From Pseudomonas trivialis (GTDB lineage Bacteria; Pseudomonadota; Gammaproteobacteria; Pseudomonadales; Pseudomonadaceae): 64,000 bases of DNA. The notes under the pieces were generated by a model that was not told where the DNA came from, searched no databases, and was given only the letters and a program-made list of their open reading frames with translations. Position numbers and translations under genes: made by a program. The DNA lies in assembly GCF_001439805.1 (NCBI RefSeq), contig NZ_JYLK01000011.1:124001-188000 (forward strand). Direction: 5' to 3'. This document shows, piece by piece, positions 43,342 to 51,734 of this stretch; the first letter of the stretch is position 1; every line of letters begins with the position of its first letter.

Positions 43342-43489
43342 GGTCGCTCTCCGAAATGATGGTGCCGAGCTTACTAGAGGCGCCCAGGCAGATTCAATCA
43401 GTAATTTCTATTGCCCGGAGGTACTTACCGCTATGGGGTAAGTGCCGATATGCTGGTCGCCTGTTGATGATGATTGATCGGATGCGAAC

Positions 43490-43600
43490 ATGACTGTCCT
43501 GACCCTTGCTGCTGCTCAATTCATTTCCGTTGCTGGCGAGGCGCTGGTAATTGCCCATCGCAATGGCGCCCAGTGGACTGGCCGGGTGGTGGCGCTGTAA
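43490..43600 (+). pseudogene. 36-residue ORF, possible N-terminal stub of a carbon-nitrogen hydrolase
   Basis: It starts MTVLTLAAAQFISVAGEAL, which looks like the first strand and turn of a nitrilase-superfamily protein (TLAAAQ-S-AGD). After about 20 residues the likeness ends, and the stop TAA touches the ATG of the GNAT gene. It may be a deletion remnant that now serves as the upstream ORF of the GNAT gene. Family assignment is uncertain. Confidence 0.35.
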
Positions 43601-44032
43601 ATGGCCTTTTACCTTCGCGCAGCCACGCAACATGACTTGGCTTTTGCCCGCACGCTGACCCACGAAGCCATGAACAATTACTACCAGCAGTACGGCTTGC
43701 TGTGGTCCGACAGAGGCTTCGACAGCGCCTGGGCGGATCGGGAAAACTGGTTGATTTGCCGGGACGCCGATGTCCTTGGCTTTATCAGCCTGAGTCGTGA
43801 CAGCCGGGCGCTCTATATCCGCGAGCTGCATATGATCGAGGGCTGTCGTGGAATGGGGGCGGGAAGCTGGGTGCTGCAACAGATGGCGTTAAAAGCGCAG
43901 GCGCAAGGCCTGTTGCGGTTGACCGTGTTCAAGACCAACCCGGCGCGCAGGCTTTATCAGCGCATGGGCTTGAGCATCGTCGGTGAAGAGAATTGTTTCT
44001 GGCGAATGGAGCAGATTTGCCGCGCAAGCTAA
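43601..44032 (+). CDS. GNAT-family N-acetyltransferase
   Basis: A 143-residue acetyl-CoA-dependent transferase. The fold's strand 4 and the CoA-binding loop are seen in IRELHMIEGCRGMGAGSWVL (Q/RxxGxG/A form), followed by LTVFKTNPARRLYQRMGL, the usual strand 5 and helix with NPA and YxxxG. No substrate can be inferred. Its ATG directly follows the stop of a 36-codon ORF (TAAATG), so it may depend on translation of that ORF, because it lacks its own strong binding site. Confidence 0.88.
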   Translation: MAFYLRAATQHDLAFARTLTHEAMNNYYQQYGLLWSDRGFDSAWADRENWLICRDADVLGFISLSRDSRALYIRELHMIEGCRGMGAGSWVLQQMALKAQAQGLLRLTVFKTNPARRLYQRMGLSIVGEENCFWRMEQICRAS

Positions 44033-44066
44033 CCATGCGTCAAATCCTAATAAGCGCATACTGGCC

Positions 44067-44306
44067 TCAGGAACCACATTCCTGATCTTCGTTCTGGCTC
44101 TCAGCCTCAGCAAGGATGATCCCATCCTTCATGCCCAAAAGGACCGCTACCTTATGGGCCTCCCCACGCCGCCCCTTTTTGCGCCCAGCGAGCACTTGAT
44201 AGGTGGTTGCCGGGTCCACGCCATGTTCACGGGCGAACGCTTGCACAGACTTTCCTTGATGTTCCAGCCAGGCCTTGGCTTGTGCAGCAGTGCGGATTCC
44301 GGGCAT
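44067..44306 (-). CDS. Phage-type DNA-binding protein, BcepMu gp16-like
   Basis: A 79-residue protein with a helix-turn-helix (AKAWLEHQGKSVQAFAREHG, VDPATTYQVLAGRKKGRRGE). The layout, a Val-Tyr-Gln/Arg-Val-Leu helix followed by a basic loop and AHKVAVLLGMK, is that of the BcepMu gp16 family, found in Mu-like phages and phage tail islands. It is divergent from an XRE repressor-like gene and separated from it by a short AT-rich stretch. Together they look like the regulatory edge of a lost or reduced prophage. Confidence 0.7.
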   Translation of the reverse strand: MPGIRTAAQAKAWLEHQGKSVQAFAREHGVDPATTYQVLAGRKKGRRGEAHKVAVLLGMKDGIILAEAESQNEDQECGS

Positions 44307-44388
44307 AGTTCAAAACCGTTCAAGTTTGTTTAACTAAGAAGTGAATATGTCACCTCTTGGGGTGTGCAAAATAGGATCATACATCCAA

Positions 44389-44754
44389 ATGAGTGGAATC
44401 GGTTCGCGTTTAAGGCAAGAAAGAGAGCGGCTTGGCCTGTCGCAAAAAGTTTTTGGTGAAAATGGCGGCGTGGAGGCCAACGCACAGGGCAAATATGAAA
44501 GCGGCGGTCGGGCGCCTAAAGCCGACTATCTGTCTCGAGTGGCCGAGAAAGGCGTGGATGTGCTTTACGTGCTCACAGGCAACGCCACACCGATTCAGCT
44601 GGAGAATCTGAGCCAGATCGAAGAGAAAGTGCTGGGTGATTACCGTGCCATGTTCAAGGAGGACCAGGATGCTATCCGCCGCCTGACCTCGACCTTGGCT
44701 GAGCACTCTATTACGGTAAACGGCAAACCCAGACAGCCGCCTCAGGAATCCTGA
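44389..44754 (+). CDS. XRE-family repressor-like protein
   Basis: A 121-residue protein from the ATG at 44389. The N-terminal HTH is SRLRQERERLGLSQKVFGE with VEANAQGKYESGGRAPKADYL; the rest (LSRVAEKGVDVLYVLTGNAT) matches small Cro/CI-type regulators in proteobacterial prophages. Earlier in-frame starts (44341 GTG, 44347 ATG) are possible. It faces away from the gp16-like gene. No other phage genes are visible on either side. It may control that gene or itself. Confidence 0.85.
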   Translation: MSGIGSRLRQERERLGLSQKVFGENGGVEANAQGKYESGGRAPKADYLSRVAEKGVDVLYVLTGNATPIQLENLSQIEEKVLGDYRAMFKEDQDAIRRLTSTLAEHSITVNGKPRQPPQES

Positions 44755-44771
44755 CGGGTTACCCAGAAAAT

Positions 44772-44800
44772 GCGCCGTTCGTCATCCGACGAACAGGCGC
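44772..44800 (+). terminator. Inverted repeat between the XRE gene and gacA
   Basis: GTTCGTC and GACGAAC (loop ATCC) form a perfect 7-base stem, extended on the outside by GCGCC/GGCGC. It lies 20 bases after the XRE stop codon. There is no T-run. Confidence 0.5.
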
Positions 44801-44903
44801 GCGGCGCCAAAAAATCATATATGACACGTGCAACTAGGTCTATGCCTTGGTTTTTTGCTAAGGTGTTCGGCAATGTATTAAGACCATTTCGCGAGGTGTC
44901 TGC

Positions 44904-45545
44904 TTGATTAGGGTGCTAGTAGTCGATGACCATGATCTCGTTCGTACAGGCATTACACGAATGCTGGCTGACATCGACGGCCTGCAAGTAGTCGGCCAGG
45001 CCGAATCAGGAGAAGAGTCCCTGATCAAGGCCCGGGAGTTGAAGCCCGATGTGGTGTTGATGGACGTCAAGATGCCCGGCATCGGCGGGCTTGGGGCTAC
45101 GACCAAACTGTTGCGCAGCCATCCGGACATCAAGGTCGTGGTGGTTACCGTGTGCGAGGAGGACCCGTTTCCGACCCGCCTGTTGCAGGCCGGTGCCGCC
45201 GGTTACCTGACCAAGGGCGCAGGCCTGGCAGAAATGGTACAGGCCATTCGCCTGGTATTTGCCGGCCAGCGGTATATCAGCCCGCAGATCGCCCAGCAGT
45301 TGGCCATCAAGTCTTTCCAGCCCACCAGTGATTCGCCGTTCGATGCGCTGTCGGAGCGGGAAATCCAGATTGCCCTCATGATCGTCGGCTGCCAGAAGGT
45401 GCAGACGATTTCGGACAAGCTGTGCCTCTCACCCAAGACCGTCAACACTTACCGTTATCGCATTTTCGAGAAGCTCGCCATCAGCAGTGATGTTGAATTG
45501 ACCCTGCTTGCGGTGCGTCACGGCATGGTGGACGCCAGCGCCTGA
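44904..45545 (+). CDS. gacA: Global response regulator GacA
   Basis: A 213-residue NarL-type response regulator that, when phosphorylated by GacS, activates small RNAs of the Rsm system and through them secondary metabolism, exoenzymes and biofilm. The receiver has VLVVDDHDLVRTG and the Asp in VVLMDVKMPG (about 54), with Lys in YLTKGAG. The helix-turn-helix is SEREIQIALMIVG and LSPKTVNTYRYRIFEKL. It starts with TTG, as known for Pseudomonas gacA, after GAGGTG. uvrC follows with one base between, the order conserved in gammaproteobacteria. Confidence 0.98.
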   Translation: MIRVLVVDDHDLVRTGITRMLADIDGLQVVGQAESGEESLIKARELKPDVVLMDVKMPGIGGLGATTKLLRSHPDIKVVVVTVCEEDPFPTRLLQAGAAGYLTKGAGLAEMVQAIRLVFAGQRYISPQIAQQLAIKSFQPTSDSPFDALSEREIQIALMIVGCQKVQTISDKLCLSPKTVNTYRYRIFEKLAISSDVELTLLAVRHGMVDASA

Positions 45546-45546
45546 C

Positions 45547-47370
45547 ATGACCACGCCGTTTGATCCCAGTGCTTTCCTCTCGACCTGCAGTGGCCGCCCC
45601 GGCGTGTACCGCATGTTCGACAGCGAGGCGCGCCTGCTGTATGTGGGCAAAGCCAAGAACTTGAAGAACCGTCTGGCGAGCTACTTTCGCAAGACCGGCC
45701 TGGCGACCAAGACCGCCGCCCTGGTGGCGCGTATCGCCCAGGTCGAAACCACCATTACCGCCAACGAAACCGAGGCGCTGCTGCTTGAGCAGACGCTGAT
45801 CAAGGAATGGCGGCCGCCCTACAACATCCTGCTGCGTGACGATAAATCCTACCCCTACGTCTTTTTATCCGACGGCGCCTTTCCGCGCCTGAGCATTCAC
45901 CGTGGGGCCAAGAAACAGAAGGGCAAGTACTTCGGGCCCTATCCCAGCGCCGGCGCGATTCGCGAAAGCCTGAGCCTGTTGCAAAAGACTTTTTTTGTGC
46001 GCCAGTGCGAAGACAGCTTCTACAGAAACCGTACTCGCCCGTGTCTGCAATTTCAGATCAAGCGTTGCAAGGCGCCTTGTGTTGGCCTGGTCGAGCCAGC
46101 GGAGTACGCCGAGGATGTGCGTCATTCGGTGATGTTCCTCGAAGGGCGCAGCAATGCCCTCACCGATGAGCTCTCCGGCGCCATGGAGCAGGCGGCCAGT
46201 ACCCTGGATTTCGAGAAGGCCGCCGAATTGCGCGACCAGATCTCGCTGTTGCGTCGCGTGCAGGATCAGCAAAGCATGGAAGGTGGCACCGGTGACGTCG
46301 ATGTGATCGCCGCCTTCGTCAACCCCGGCGGTGCCTGTGTGCACCTGATCAACGTTCGTGGCGGCCGGGTGCTGGGCAGCAAGAATTTCTTCCCGCAGAC
46401 CGGTATCGACGAAGAAGTGGCTGAAGTCATGGCCGCGTTTCTCGGCCAGTACTACGTGAGCAGCCCGGAGCGCGATCTGCCCTCGGAGCTGATCGTCAAC
46501 GTGGTGCACGAAGACTTCCCCGCGCTCATCGAAGCGATTCACGAGTTGCGCGGCCGCGAGCTGGACATCAGCCACCGCGTACGCGGCACCCGTGCGCGCT
46601 GGCAGCAATTGGCCGTGACCAATGCCGAACAGGCCCTCAGCGCGCGCCTTGCCAATCGGCAGCACGTTGCCGCACGGTTTGACGCGCTGGCCGAAGTGCT
46701 CAAGCTCGAGGAGCCACCACAGCGTCTGGAATGCTACGACATCAGTCACTCCAGCGGCGAAGCCACCGTGGCCTCCTGCGTGGTGTTCGGGCCGGAAGGG
46801 CCGATCAAATCCGATTATCGGCGCTACAACATTGAAGGCGTGACGGCCGGCGATGACTACGCGGCCATGCACCAGGCTCTCATGCGCCGCTTCAGCAAAC
46901 TGAAGGAAGGCGAGGGCAAGTTGCCCGATATCCTCCTGGTGGACGGCGGCAAGGGCCAGCTGTCCATGGCCCGCGATGTGCTCAATGAGCTGGCGGTGCC
47001 GGACCTGATCCTGCTCGGCGTGGCCAAGGGGACGACACGCAAGGCCGGTTTCGAAACGTTGTACTTGAATGACGCCGCCCATGAGTTCACCTTGAAGGGC
47101 GATTCACCTGCGCTGCACCTGATTCAACAGATCCGCGACGAAGCCCACCGATTCGCCATTACCGGCCACCGCGCCCGTCGTGGTAAAACCCGTCGAACCT
47201 CAACCCTGGAAGGGGTGGCAGGGGTAGGGCCGACGCGCCGACGCGACCTGCTTAAACATTTTGGTGGCTTGCAGGAGCTGTCCCGTGCCAGCATTGACGA
47301 AATAGCCAAAGCACCCGGTATCAGTAAAAAGCTCGCTGAGCTGATTTATGCAAACCTGCACAGCGAATAG
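45547..47370 (+). CDS. uvrC: UvrABC excinuclease subunit C
   Basis: A 607-residue endonuclease that makes the dual incision in nucleotide excision repair. The GIY-YIG domain is at the N-terminus (GRPGVYRMFDSEARLLYVGK). The UVR motif lies near 205-235 (STLDFEKAAELRDQI). The RNase H-like domain has YDISHSSGEATVAS and ILLVDGGKGQL. The C-terminal helix-hairpin-helix pair is LEGVAGVGPTRRRDLL and ISKAPGIS-like IAKAPGISKKLAEL. The ATG lies one base after the gacA stop (TGACATG), which gives tight coupling. Confidence 0.98.
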   Translation: MTTPFDPSAFLSTCSGRPGVYRMFDSEARLLYVGKAKNLKNRLASYFRKTGLATKTAALVARIAQVETTITANETEALLLEQTLIKEWRPPYNILLRDDKSYPYVFLSDGAFPRLSIHRGAKKQKGKYFGPYPSAGAIRESLSLLQKTFFVRQCEDSFYRNRTRPCLQFQIKRCKAPCVGLVEPAEYAEDVRHSVMFLEGRSNALTDELSGAMEQAASTLDFEKAAELRDQISLLRRVQDQQSMEGGTGDVDVIAAFVNPGGACVHLINVRGGRVLGSKNFFPQTGIDEEVAEVMAAFLGQYYVSSPERDLPSELIVNVVHEDFPALIEAIHELRGRELDISHRVRGTRARWQQLAVTNAEQALSARLANRQHVAARFDALAEVLKLEEPPQRLECYDISHSSGEATVASCVVFGPEGPIKSDYRRYNIEGVTAGDDYAAMHQALMRRFSKLKEGEGKLPDILLVDGGKGQLSMARDVLNELAVPDLILLGVAKGTTRKAGFETLYLNDAAHEFTLKGDSPALHLIQQIRDEAHRFAITGHRARRGKTRRTSTLEGVAGVGPTRRRDLLKHFGGLQELSRASIDEIAKAPGISKKLAELIYANLHSE

Positions 47371-47402
47371 AATGCCTTTCCACCTCGTAGCCAGTTGTGC
47401 CG

Positions 47403-47963
47403 ATGAATATCCCTAATCTGATCACCGTTCTACGCGTCCTGCTTATCCCGATTTTCATTCTGTTGTTCTATTTGCCCTACGAATGGAGCTATGCAGCGTC
47501 AAGTTCCGTGTTCGCTTTCGCCGCCGCCACCGACTGGCTCGACGGCTACCTGGCCCGCCGACTGGAGCAAAGCACGCCGTTCGGCGCGTTCCTCGACCCC
47601 GTGGCCGACAAGCTCATGGTGGCTGTTGCCCTGGTATTGCTGGTGCAGGAACACGGCAATCTGTGGCTGACCCTACCGGCCGCGGTCATCATTGGCCGCG
47701 AGATCGTGGTCTCGGCCCTGCGCGAGTGGATGGCCGAAATCGGCGCCCGCGCTCACGTTGCCGTTTCCAACATGGGCAAGTGGAAAACCGCCGCGCAGAT
47801 GCTTGCGCTGGTCATTCTGCTGGCCAACCCGTCGGACTTCTCCTTCTGGGTGCTGACAGGCTACGCCTTGCTGCTGATCGCCGCCGGTCTGACCCTGTGG
47901 TCCATGCTCCAATACCTGCGCGCTGCCTGGCCGCATCTGCGCACGACAGTCGAAAAGAAATAA
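47403..47963 (+). CDS. pgsA: CDP-diacylglycerol-glycerol-3-phosphate 3-phosphatidyltransferase
   Basis: A 186-residue inner-membrane enzyme that makes phosphatidylglycerol phosphate. The CDP-alcohol phosphotransferase motif is complete: DWLDGYLARRLEQSTPFGAF with DPVADK. About five membrane helices are seen. It begins MNIPNLITVLRVLLIP at ATG 47403. It follows uvrC by 32 bases, so gacA-uvrC-pgsA probably share readthrough. The tRNA-Gly gene lies next. Confidence 0.97.
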   Translation: MNIPNLITVLRVLLIPIFILLFYLPYEWSYAASSSVFAFAAATDWLDGYLARRLEQSTPFGAFLDPVADKLMVAVALVLLVQEHGNLWLTLPAAVIIGREIVVSALREWMAEIGARAHVAVSNMGKWKTAAQMLALVILLANPSDFSFWVLTGYALLLIAAGLTLWSMLQYLRAAWPHLRTTVEKK

Positions 47964-47983
47964 AACTTTTTTGAATCAAGGTG

Positions 47984-48011
47984 TTGACGAGCGCCGAGGA
48001 TTCTATAGAAT
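47984..48011 (+). promoter_or_regulatory. Sigma-70 promoter of the tRNA-Gly gene
   Basis: TTGACG (47984-47989) and TAGAAT (48006-48011) are separated by 16 bases. The -10 region ends 12 bases before the tRNA. GCGC-rich bases after the -10 resemble a stringent discriminator. Confidence 0.7.
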
Positions 48012-48023
48012 GCGCGTCACCAA

Positions 48024-48099
<76 letters not shown>

Positions 48100-48139
48100 A
48101 ATATTTTTCTATAGACTTCTTTCGAAGTACTTAGAAACC

Positions 48140-48165
48140 AAAAAAGAGGCTTCGGCCTCTTTTTT
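48140..48165 (+). terminator. Bidirectional rho-independent terminator after tRNA-Gly
   Basis: AAAAAAGAGGC, TTCG, GCCTCTTTTTT form a perfect stem with tetraloop and a T-run on both strands. It ends the tRNA transcript 40 bases after the gene. Confidence 0.92.
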
Positions 48166-48322
48166 CGTTCCCGTAAGTTCCACGCGAAAACACGACCATC
48201 CACGGTTTCCTGGTACATTTTTAGTGCATTAATCCGGCGCTTGGTAAATCACGTTTTCGTGTGACCTGCCTCTCTGAAAACCGTAAAAATCTCTTCTGTT
48301 CAAGCTAGACGGCGATTGTACG

Positions 48323-48391
48323 ATGGCGCTCACCGATTCGGCTGTCAGGCACGCCAAGCTCTGGGCCAAGGATTACAGTTTCAGGTCATAA
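48323..48391 (+). pseudogene. N-terminal stub of a tyrosine-type integrase
   Basis: The 22-codon ORF reads MALTDSAVRHAKLWAKDYSF and stops. The start MALTDSAVRxAKxxxKDYxL is the typical first segment (DUF4102) of P4-like phage and island integrases, which insert at the 3' end of tRNA genes. It is positioned after tRNA-Gly in the direction expected for such an integrase. All later domains are missing, so this marks an element that has left or decayed. The rest of the gap (48166-48322 and 48392-48467) has no gene. Confidence 0.7.
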
Positions 48392-48467
48392 AAAACCAAT
48401 CATGTCCGTTAATGCTTCGCGCCCGGTGCCCTACTTGGTTGGTCTGGCCATCTTTCGCGATCTGCAA

Positions 48468-49346
48468 TCAGGTACCCGCCAGACGCGCCCATAACGCTTG
48501 CGCCTGCGTGTTGCGGTTACCCAGCCAGCGCACCAGTATGACCTCGAGGTGGTCAGGCTCCATTTGCGGATACAGCCTGACCAGTTCGCCCTGTTCAATC
48601 ATCCCCGCGACCATGGTGTGGGGCATGCAAGCGACACCGTGGCCGTTGGCGACCATGGATTTGAGCGCCTCGGACACCGTCGCTTCGAATACCCGTTGCA
48701 GGCGTTCGGGTTGCGGGTGGCGACTGACCTGGGTGCGCGAGAGTTCGTGCAATTGGGCGCTGCGCGAATAGGTCAGCCACGGAATCGGACCCTCTGACTG
48801 AGTGCAATGCTCAGCCAGTTGGGGCGTGGCGACCCAGTAAAGCTCGTCGTGACCCAGCGACAGTGTTTCGAACTCCTCACGCTGGGCGTAAGCCTGCGAT
48901 TCAGCTTCCCGATAAAACAGGATGAAGTCGCAGCGGCCGGACAGCAAGGCCATGTAGTAATCATCCGTGCTGCGGTAGCTGGTGTCGATGCGGGTAAACA
49001 CCCGCTCGCCTGGCGGCATTGCGTGGCTGATCCAGTCCGGAAAGAAATTGCAGGCCAGGGTGTGCAGCGATGCGAAGCTCAACGGGCAATCGAGAATCTT
49101 CACGCTCTGCTCACAGTCGCGTGCCAGGCGTACCAGTTCCAGGGCGTTCGGCAGCAAGGCCTGGCCGGCGACGGTCAAGCGGATGGGATTCTTGCGACGG
49201 TCGATCAGGACTGCGCCCAGGCGCGTTTCCAGCAATTGGATGCGCCGACTCAAGGCGGATTGCGATGAGCCACGCATGCTCGCAGCGGCGGTAAATTTCC
49301 CCGTGTCTGCCAATGCGAGGAAATCCTCGTACCACTCAATATCCAT
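48468..49346 (-). CDS. LysR-family regulator
   Basis: A 292-residue LysR regulator. The DNA-binding part is WYEDFLALADTGKFTAAASM with SQSALSRRIQLLETRLG, and the effector domain begins near 90. It is divergent from the gene for an amino-acid-binding protein, with about 158 bases between that should hold its operator. This suggests control of the Aap-type transporter and the isoaspartyl peptidase that follows it. The inducer is unknown. Confidence 0.92.
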   Translation of the reverse strand: MDIEWYEDFLALADTGKFTAAASMRGSSQSALSRRIQLLETRLGAVLIDRRKNPIRLTVAGQALLPNALELVRLARDCEQSVKILDCPLSFASLHTLACNFFPDWISHAMPPGERVFTRIDTSYRSTDDYYMALLSGRCDFILFYREAESQAYAQREEFETLSLGHDELYWVATPQLAEHCTQSEGPIPWLTYSRSAQLHELSRTQVSRHPQPERLQRVFEATVSEALKSMVANGHGVACMPHTMVAGMIEQGELVRLYPQMEPDHLEVILVRWLGNRNTQAQALWARLAGT

Positions 49347-49504
49347 AGTTATTCCAATAGTCGATAGGCCGAACTGGAAAGTGAATCAATCGGCGCTAAC
49401 GTTACCTTTCGATGGCTGGTTATTGTATTGATGAGCCCAAGCCTGCAAAGACCCTTTGGGTGCATCGTCGATCATAAGAACAACTACCGCCCTGGGGCAA
49501 TGTT

Positions 49505-50542
49505 ATGCATAAAGTGAATGGTCTGAACGCGTTGCTCAAGACGTGCTCGCTGGCGTTGATCCTGTTCGGCGCCTGCACGGCACAGGCAGGTGTGCTGGAA
49601 AACGTAAAGGCTCACGGTAGCCTGCGTTGTGGTGTGGCCAGCGACAAGCCGGGGTTTTCGATCATCGATAACCAGGGCCGATGGACCGGCATGGATGCTG
49701 ACCTTTGCCGAGGCATCGCGGCTGCAGTGCTGGGCGATGCGAACAAGGTGGAGTTCATTGCCACCACCGGCAAAAACCGTTTCACCGCGCTGGCCTCTGG
49801 CGAGATTGACGTGCTGTCGCGTTCCACCTCATGGACGGCGGACCGCGTGGCGAGCCTGGGCGTCGACTTTACGGCGATCTGGTTCTATGACGGGCAAGGC
49901 TTCATGACGCATGCCGAGGACAAGATCGCCAAGCTCACCGACCTGGCAGGCGCGACCTTTTGCCTGTCGCCAGGCACCACCTCTGAGCAGAACCTTGCAG
50001 ACTATTTCGGCAAGCGCGGCCTGACCTTCCGCACGGTGGTCATTGAGAAGAGCCCTGAACTGTTCGCCGCCTTCCAGAAGGGCCGGTGCAATGCCATCAC
50101 CAATGACATGTCCGGCCTGGCGGCGCGTCGCGCGTTGTTCAACAAGCCTGACGATTACCCGCTGCTGCCCGAGGTCATTTCCAAGGAGCCGCTGGGGGCT
50201 TACGTCGCGCAGGGCGACGCCGTGTGGCGCAACATCGTGACCTGGACCGCCTATGCGTTGATCACGGCCGAAGAGCTGGGCGTGGATTCCGACAACGTCG
50301 ATAAGCTGCACGCGGACAAAACCGCGTCAGCCGATGTCGCGCGTCTGTTGGGCACCGACGGCAATGTCGGCAAGGCGTTCAGCCTGGACAGCGATTGGGC
50401 CTACCGGGCGATCAAACAGGTCGGTAACTACGCGCAGATCTATGACCGTAATCTCGGCCCACAAACCGGTTTGAACTTCCCGCGTGAAATGAACCGCCTC
50501 TGGAAAGATGGCGGGTTGTTGTACGCGCCACCGATCCGCTGA
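49505..50542 (+). CDS. aapJ: Amino-acid ABC transporter, periplasmic binding protein (AapJ-like)
   Basis: A 345-residue exported binding protein. The signal peptide (KTCSLALILFGACTAQA) is cut near residue 28. The mature part belongs to the type 3 solute-binding family: VKAHGSLRCGVASDKPGFSI, TGMDADLCRGIAAAV and LSPGTTSEQNLADYF are typical of the general L-amino-acid (AapJ) branch. The last third carries the long C-terminal extension seen in AapJ. It is the first gene of a five-gene operon with two permeases, an ATPase and an isoaspartyl peptidase. Confidence 0.93.
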   Translation: MHKVNGLNALLKTCSLALILFGACTAQAGVLENVKAHGSLRCGVASDKPGFSIIDNQGRWTGMDADLCRGIAAAVLGDANKVEFIATTGKNRFTALASGEIDVLSRSTSWTADRVASLGVDFTAIWFYDGQGFMTHAEDKIAKLTDLAGATFCLSPGTTSEQNLADYFGKRGLTFRTVVIEKSPELFAAFQKGRCNAITNDMSGLAARRALFNKPDDYPLLPEVISKEPLGAYVAQGDAVWRNIVTWTAYALITAEELGVDSDNVDKLHADKTASADVARLLGTDGNVGKAFSLDSDWAYRAIKQVGNYAQIYDRNLGPQTGLNFPREMNRLWKDGGLLYAPPIR

Positions 50543-50577
50543 GTGGCCGACTTCAATCAACGAAACGGGATGTAGTC

Positions 50578-51732
50578 ATGTGGACCCAACGATTTAACCG
50601 TGCACGCCTGCTGGGTGCGCTGCAGCAGGGGCTCGTGCTGCTGCTGGTGGTGCTGGTGTTTTATGGCCTGGCACACAACGCAAGCCTCAACCTCAAAGCC
50701 CTGAACATTGCGTCCGGTTTCGGCTTTCTGACGGACCGGGCAGGCTACGACATCAGTTTCCAACTGATCGACTACGCGCCCTCCGACAGCTATGGGCGGG
50801 CGTATCTCGTTGGCCTGCTGAATACCTTGCTGGTGTCAGTCATCAGTATCGTGCTGGCAACGCTGATCGGTGTGCTGCTGGGCGTTGGCCGGGTTTCGGA
50901 AAACTGGCTGGTCAATCGCCTGTGCGGGATGAGTATCGAGTTTCTGCGCAACGTGCCGTTGGTGGTGCATCTGATCTGGTGGTACGGATTGATGCTCGCA
51001 CTGCCCAGCGTGCGCCAGGCGTTCTCGCTGGCAGACGTGTTTTTCCTGAGCAACGCGGGCCTGCAGGTGCCGTGGCCGCAGCAGGGCGCAGCCGTCGGCT
51101 GGGGCCTGGTGTTGATGGGCGTGGGCGCACTGTCCGCTATCGTCGCCTTCAAGTGCCGTGATGCCCGTGCCCGCTGGCGTGGTTTTACGCCACGCCGCTG
51201 GCCCTGGGTGCTGGCGTGCGCGTTATTGCTGCCCATGCTGGTGTACGCGGTCAGCGGTACCGCGTTGCACTGGGATGTGCCGACCCGCCAGGGCTTCGGG
51301 TTTCACGGCGGTGCCACCCTGGTGCCGGAGTTGCTGGCGCTGTGGCTGGCGCTTTCTTTCTACAGCGCCAGCTACATCGCTGAAACGGTGCGTGCCGCCA
51401 CCCAGGCGGTGCACCGAGGCCAGTACGAAGCAGCGAAGGCGCTGGGCTTTGTGCGAGGCATCGCCATGCGTCAGCTGATTGCACCGCAAGCGCTTTACGC
51501 CATGGTCCCGCAAATAACCAACACCTACATGAACATCGTCAAGAACTCATCGCTTGGCGTCGTGGTTGGGTTCATGGAACTGGTGTCGTCCACCGGCGGC
51601 ACCACGTTGAACCAGACGGGGCAGGCTATCGAATGCATTGTGCTGGTGATGGCGACCTATTGTGTGATCTGCCTGGTGATTTCTCTGACGATGAACGTTT
51701 ACAACTATCGCATCAGCAAGCGGGGGCACTGA
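50578..51732 (+). CDS. aapQ: Amino-acid ABC transporter permease (AapQ-like)
   Basis: A 384-residue inner-membrane protein with about eight helices. It is longer than the 220-residue HisM/GlnP permeases because of an inserted segment between the first helices and the core, a trait of AapQ. The EAA loop that contacts the ATPase reads GQYEAAKALGFVRGIAMRQLI, with the periplasmic-type start RNVPLVVHLIWWY. The ATG follows GGGATG. The next permease begins 2 bases after its stop. Confidence 0.93.
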   Translation: MWTQRFNRARLLGALQQGLVLLLVVLVFYGLAHNASLNLKALNIASGFGFLTDRAGYDISFQLIDYAPSDSYGRAYLVGLLNTLLVSVISIVLATLIGVLLGVGRVSENWLVNRLCGMSIEFLRNVPLVVHLIWWYGLMLALPSVRQAFSLADVFFLSNAGLQVPWPQQGAAVGWGLVLMGVGALSAIVAFKCRDARARWRGFTPRRWPWVLACALLLPMLVYAVSGTALHWDVPTRQGFGFHGGATLVPELLALWLALSFYSASYIAETVRAATQAVHRGQYEAAKALGFVRGIAMRQLIAPQALYAMVPQITNTYMNIVKNSSLGVVVGFMELVSSTGGTTLNQTGQAIECIVLVMATYCVICLVISLTMNVYNYRISKRGH

Positions 51733-51734
51733 GC

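Noticed and set aside
43394..43879. 161-codon minus-strand frame across the GNAT gene
   Set aside because: It is antisense to a GNAT gene with good motifs and has no domain or start signal.
48100..48480. Second attachment site (copy of the tRNA-Gly 3' end)
   Set aside because: No repeat of the tRNA 3' sequence was found after the integrase stub, so the old element cannot be bounded.
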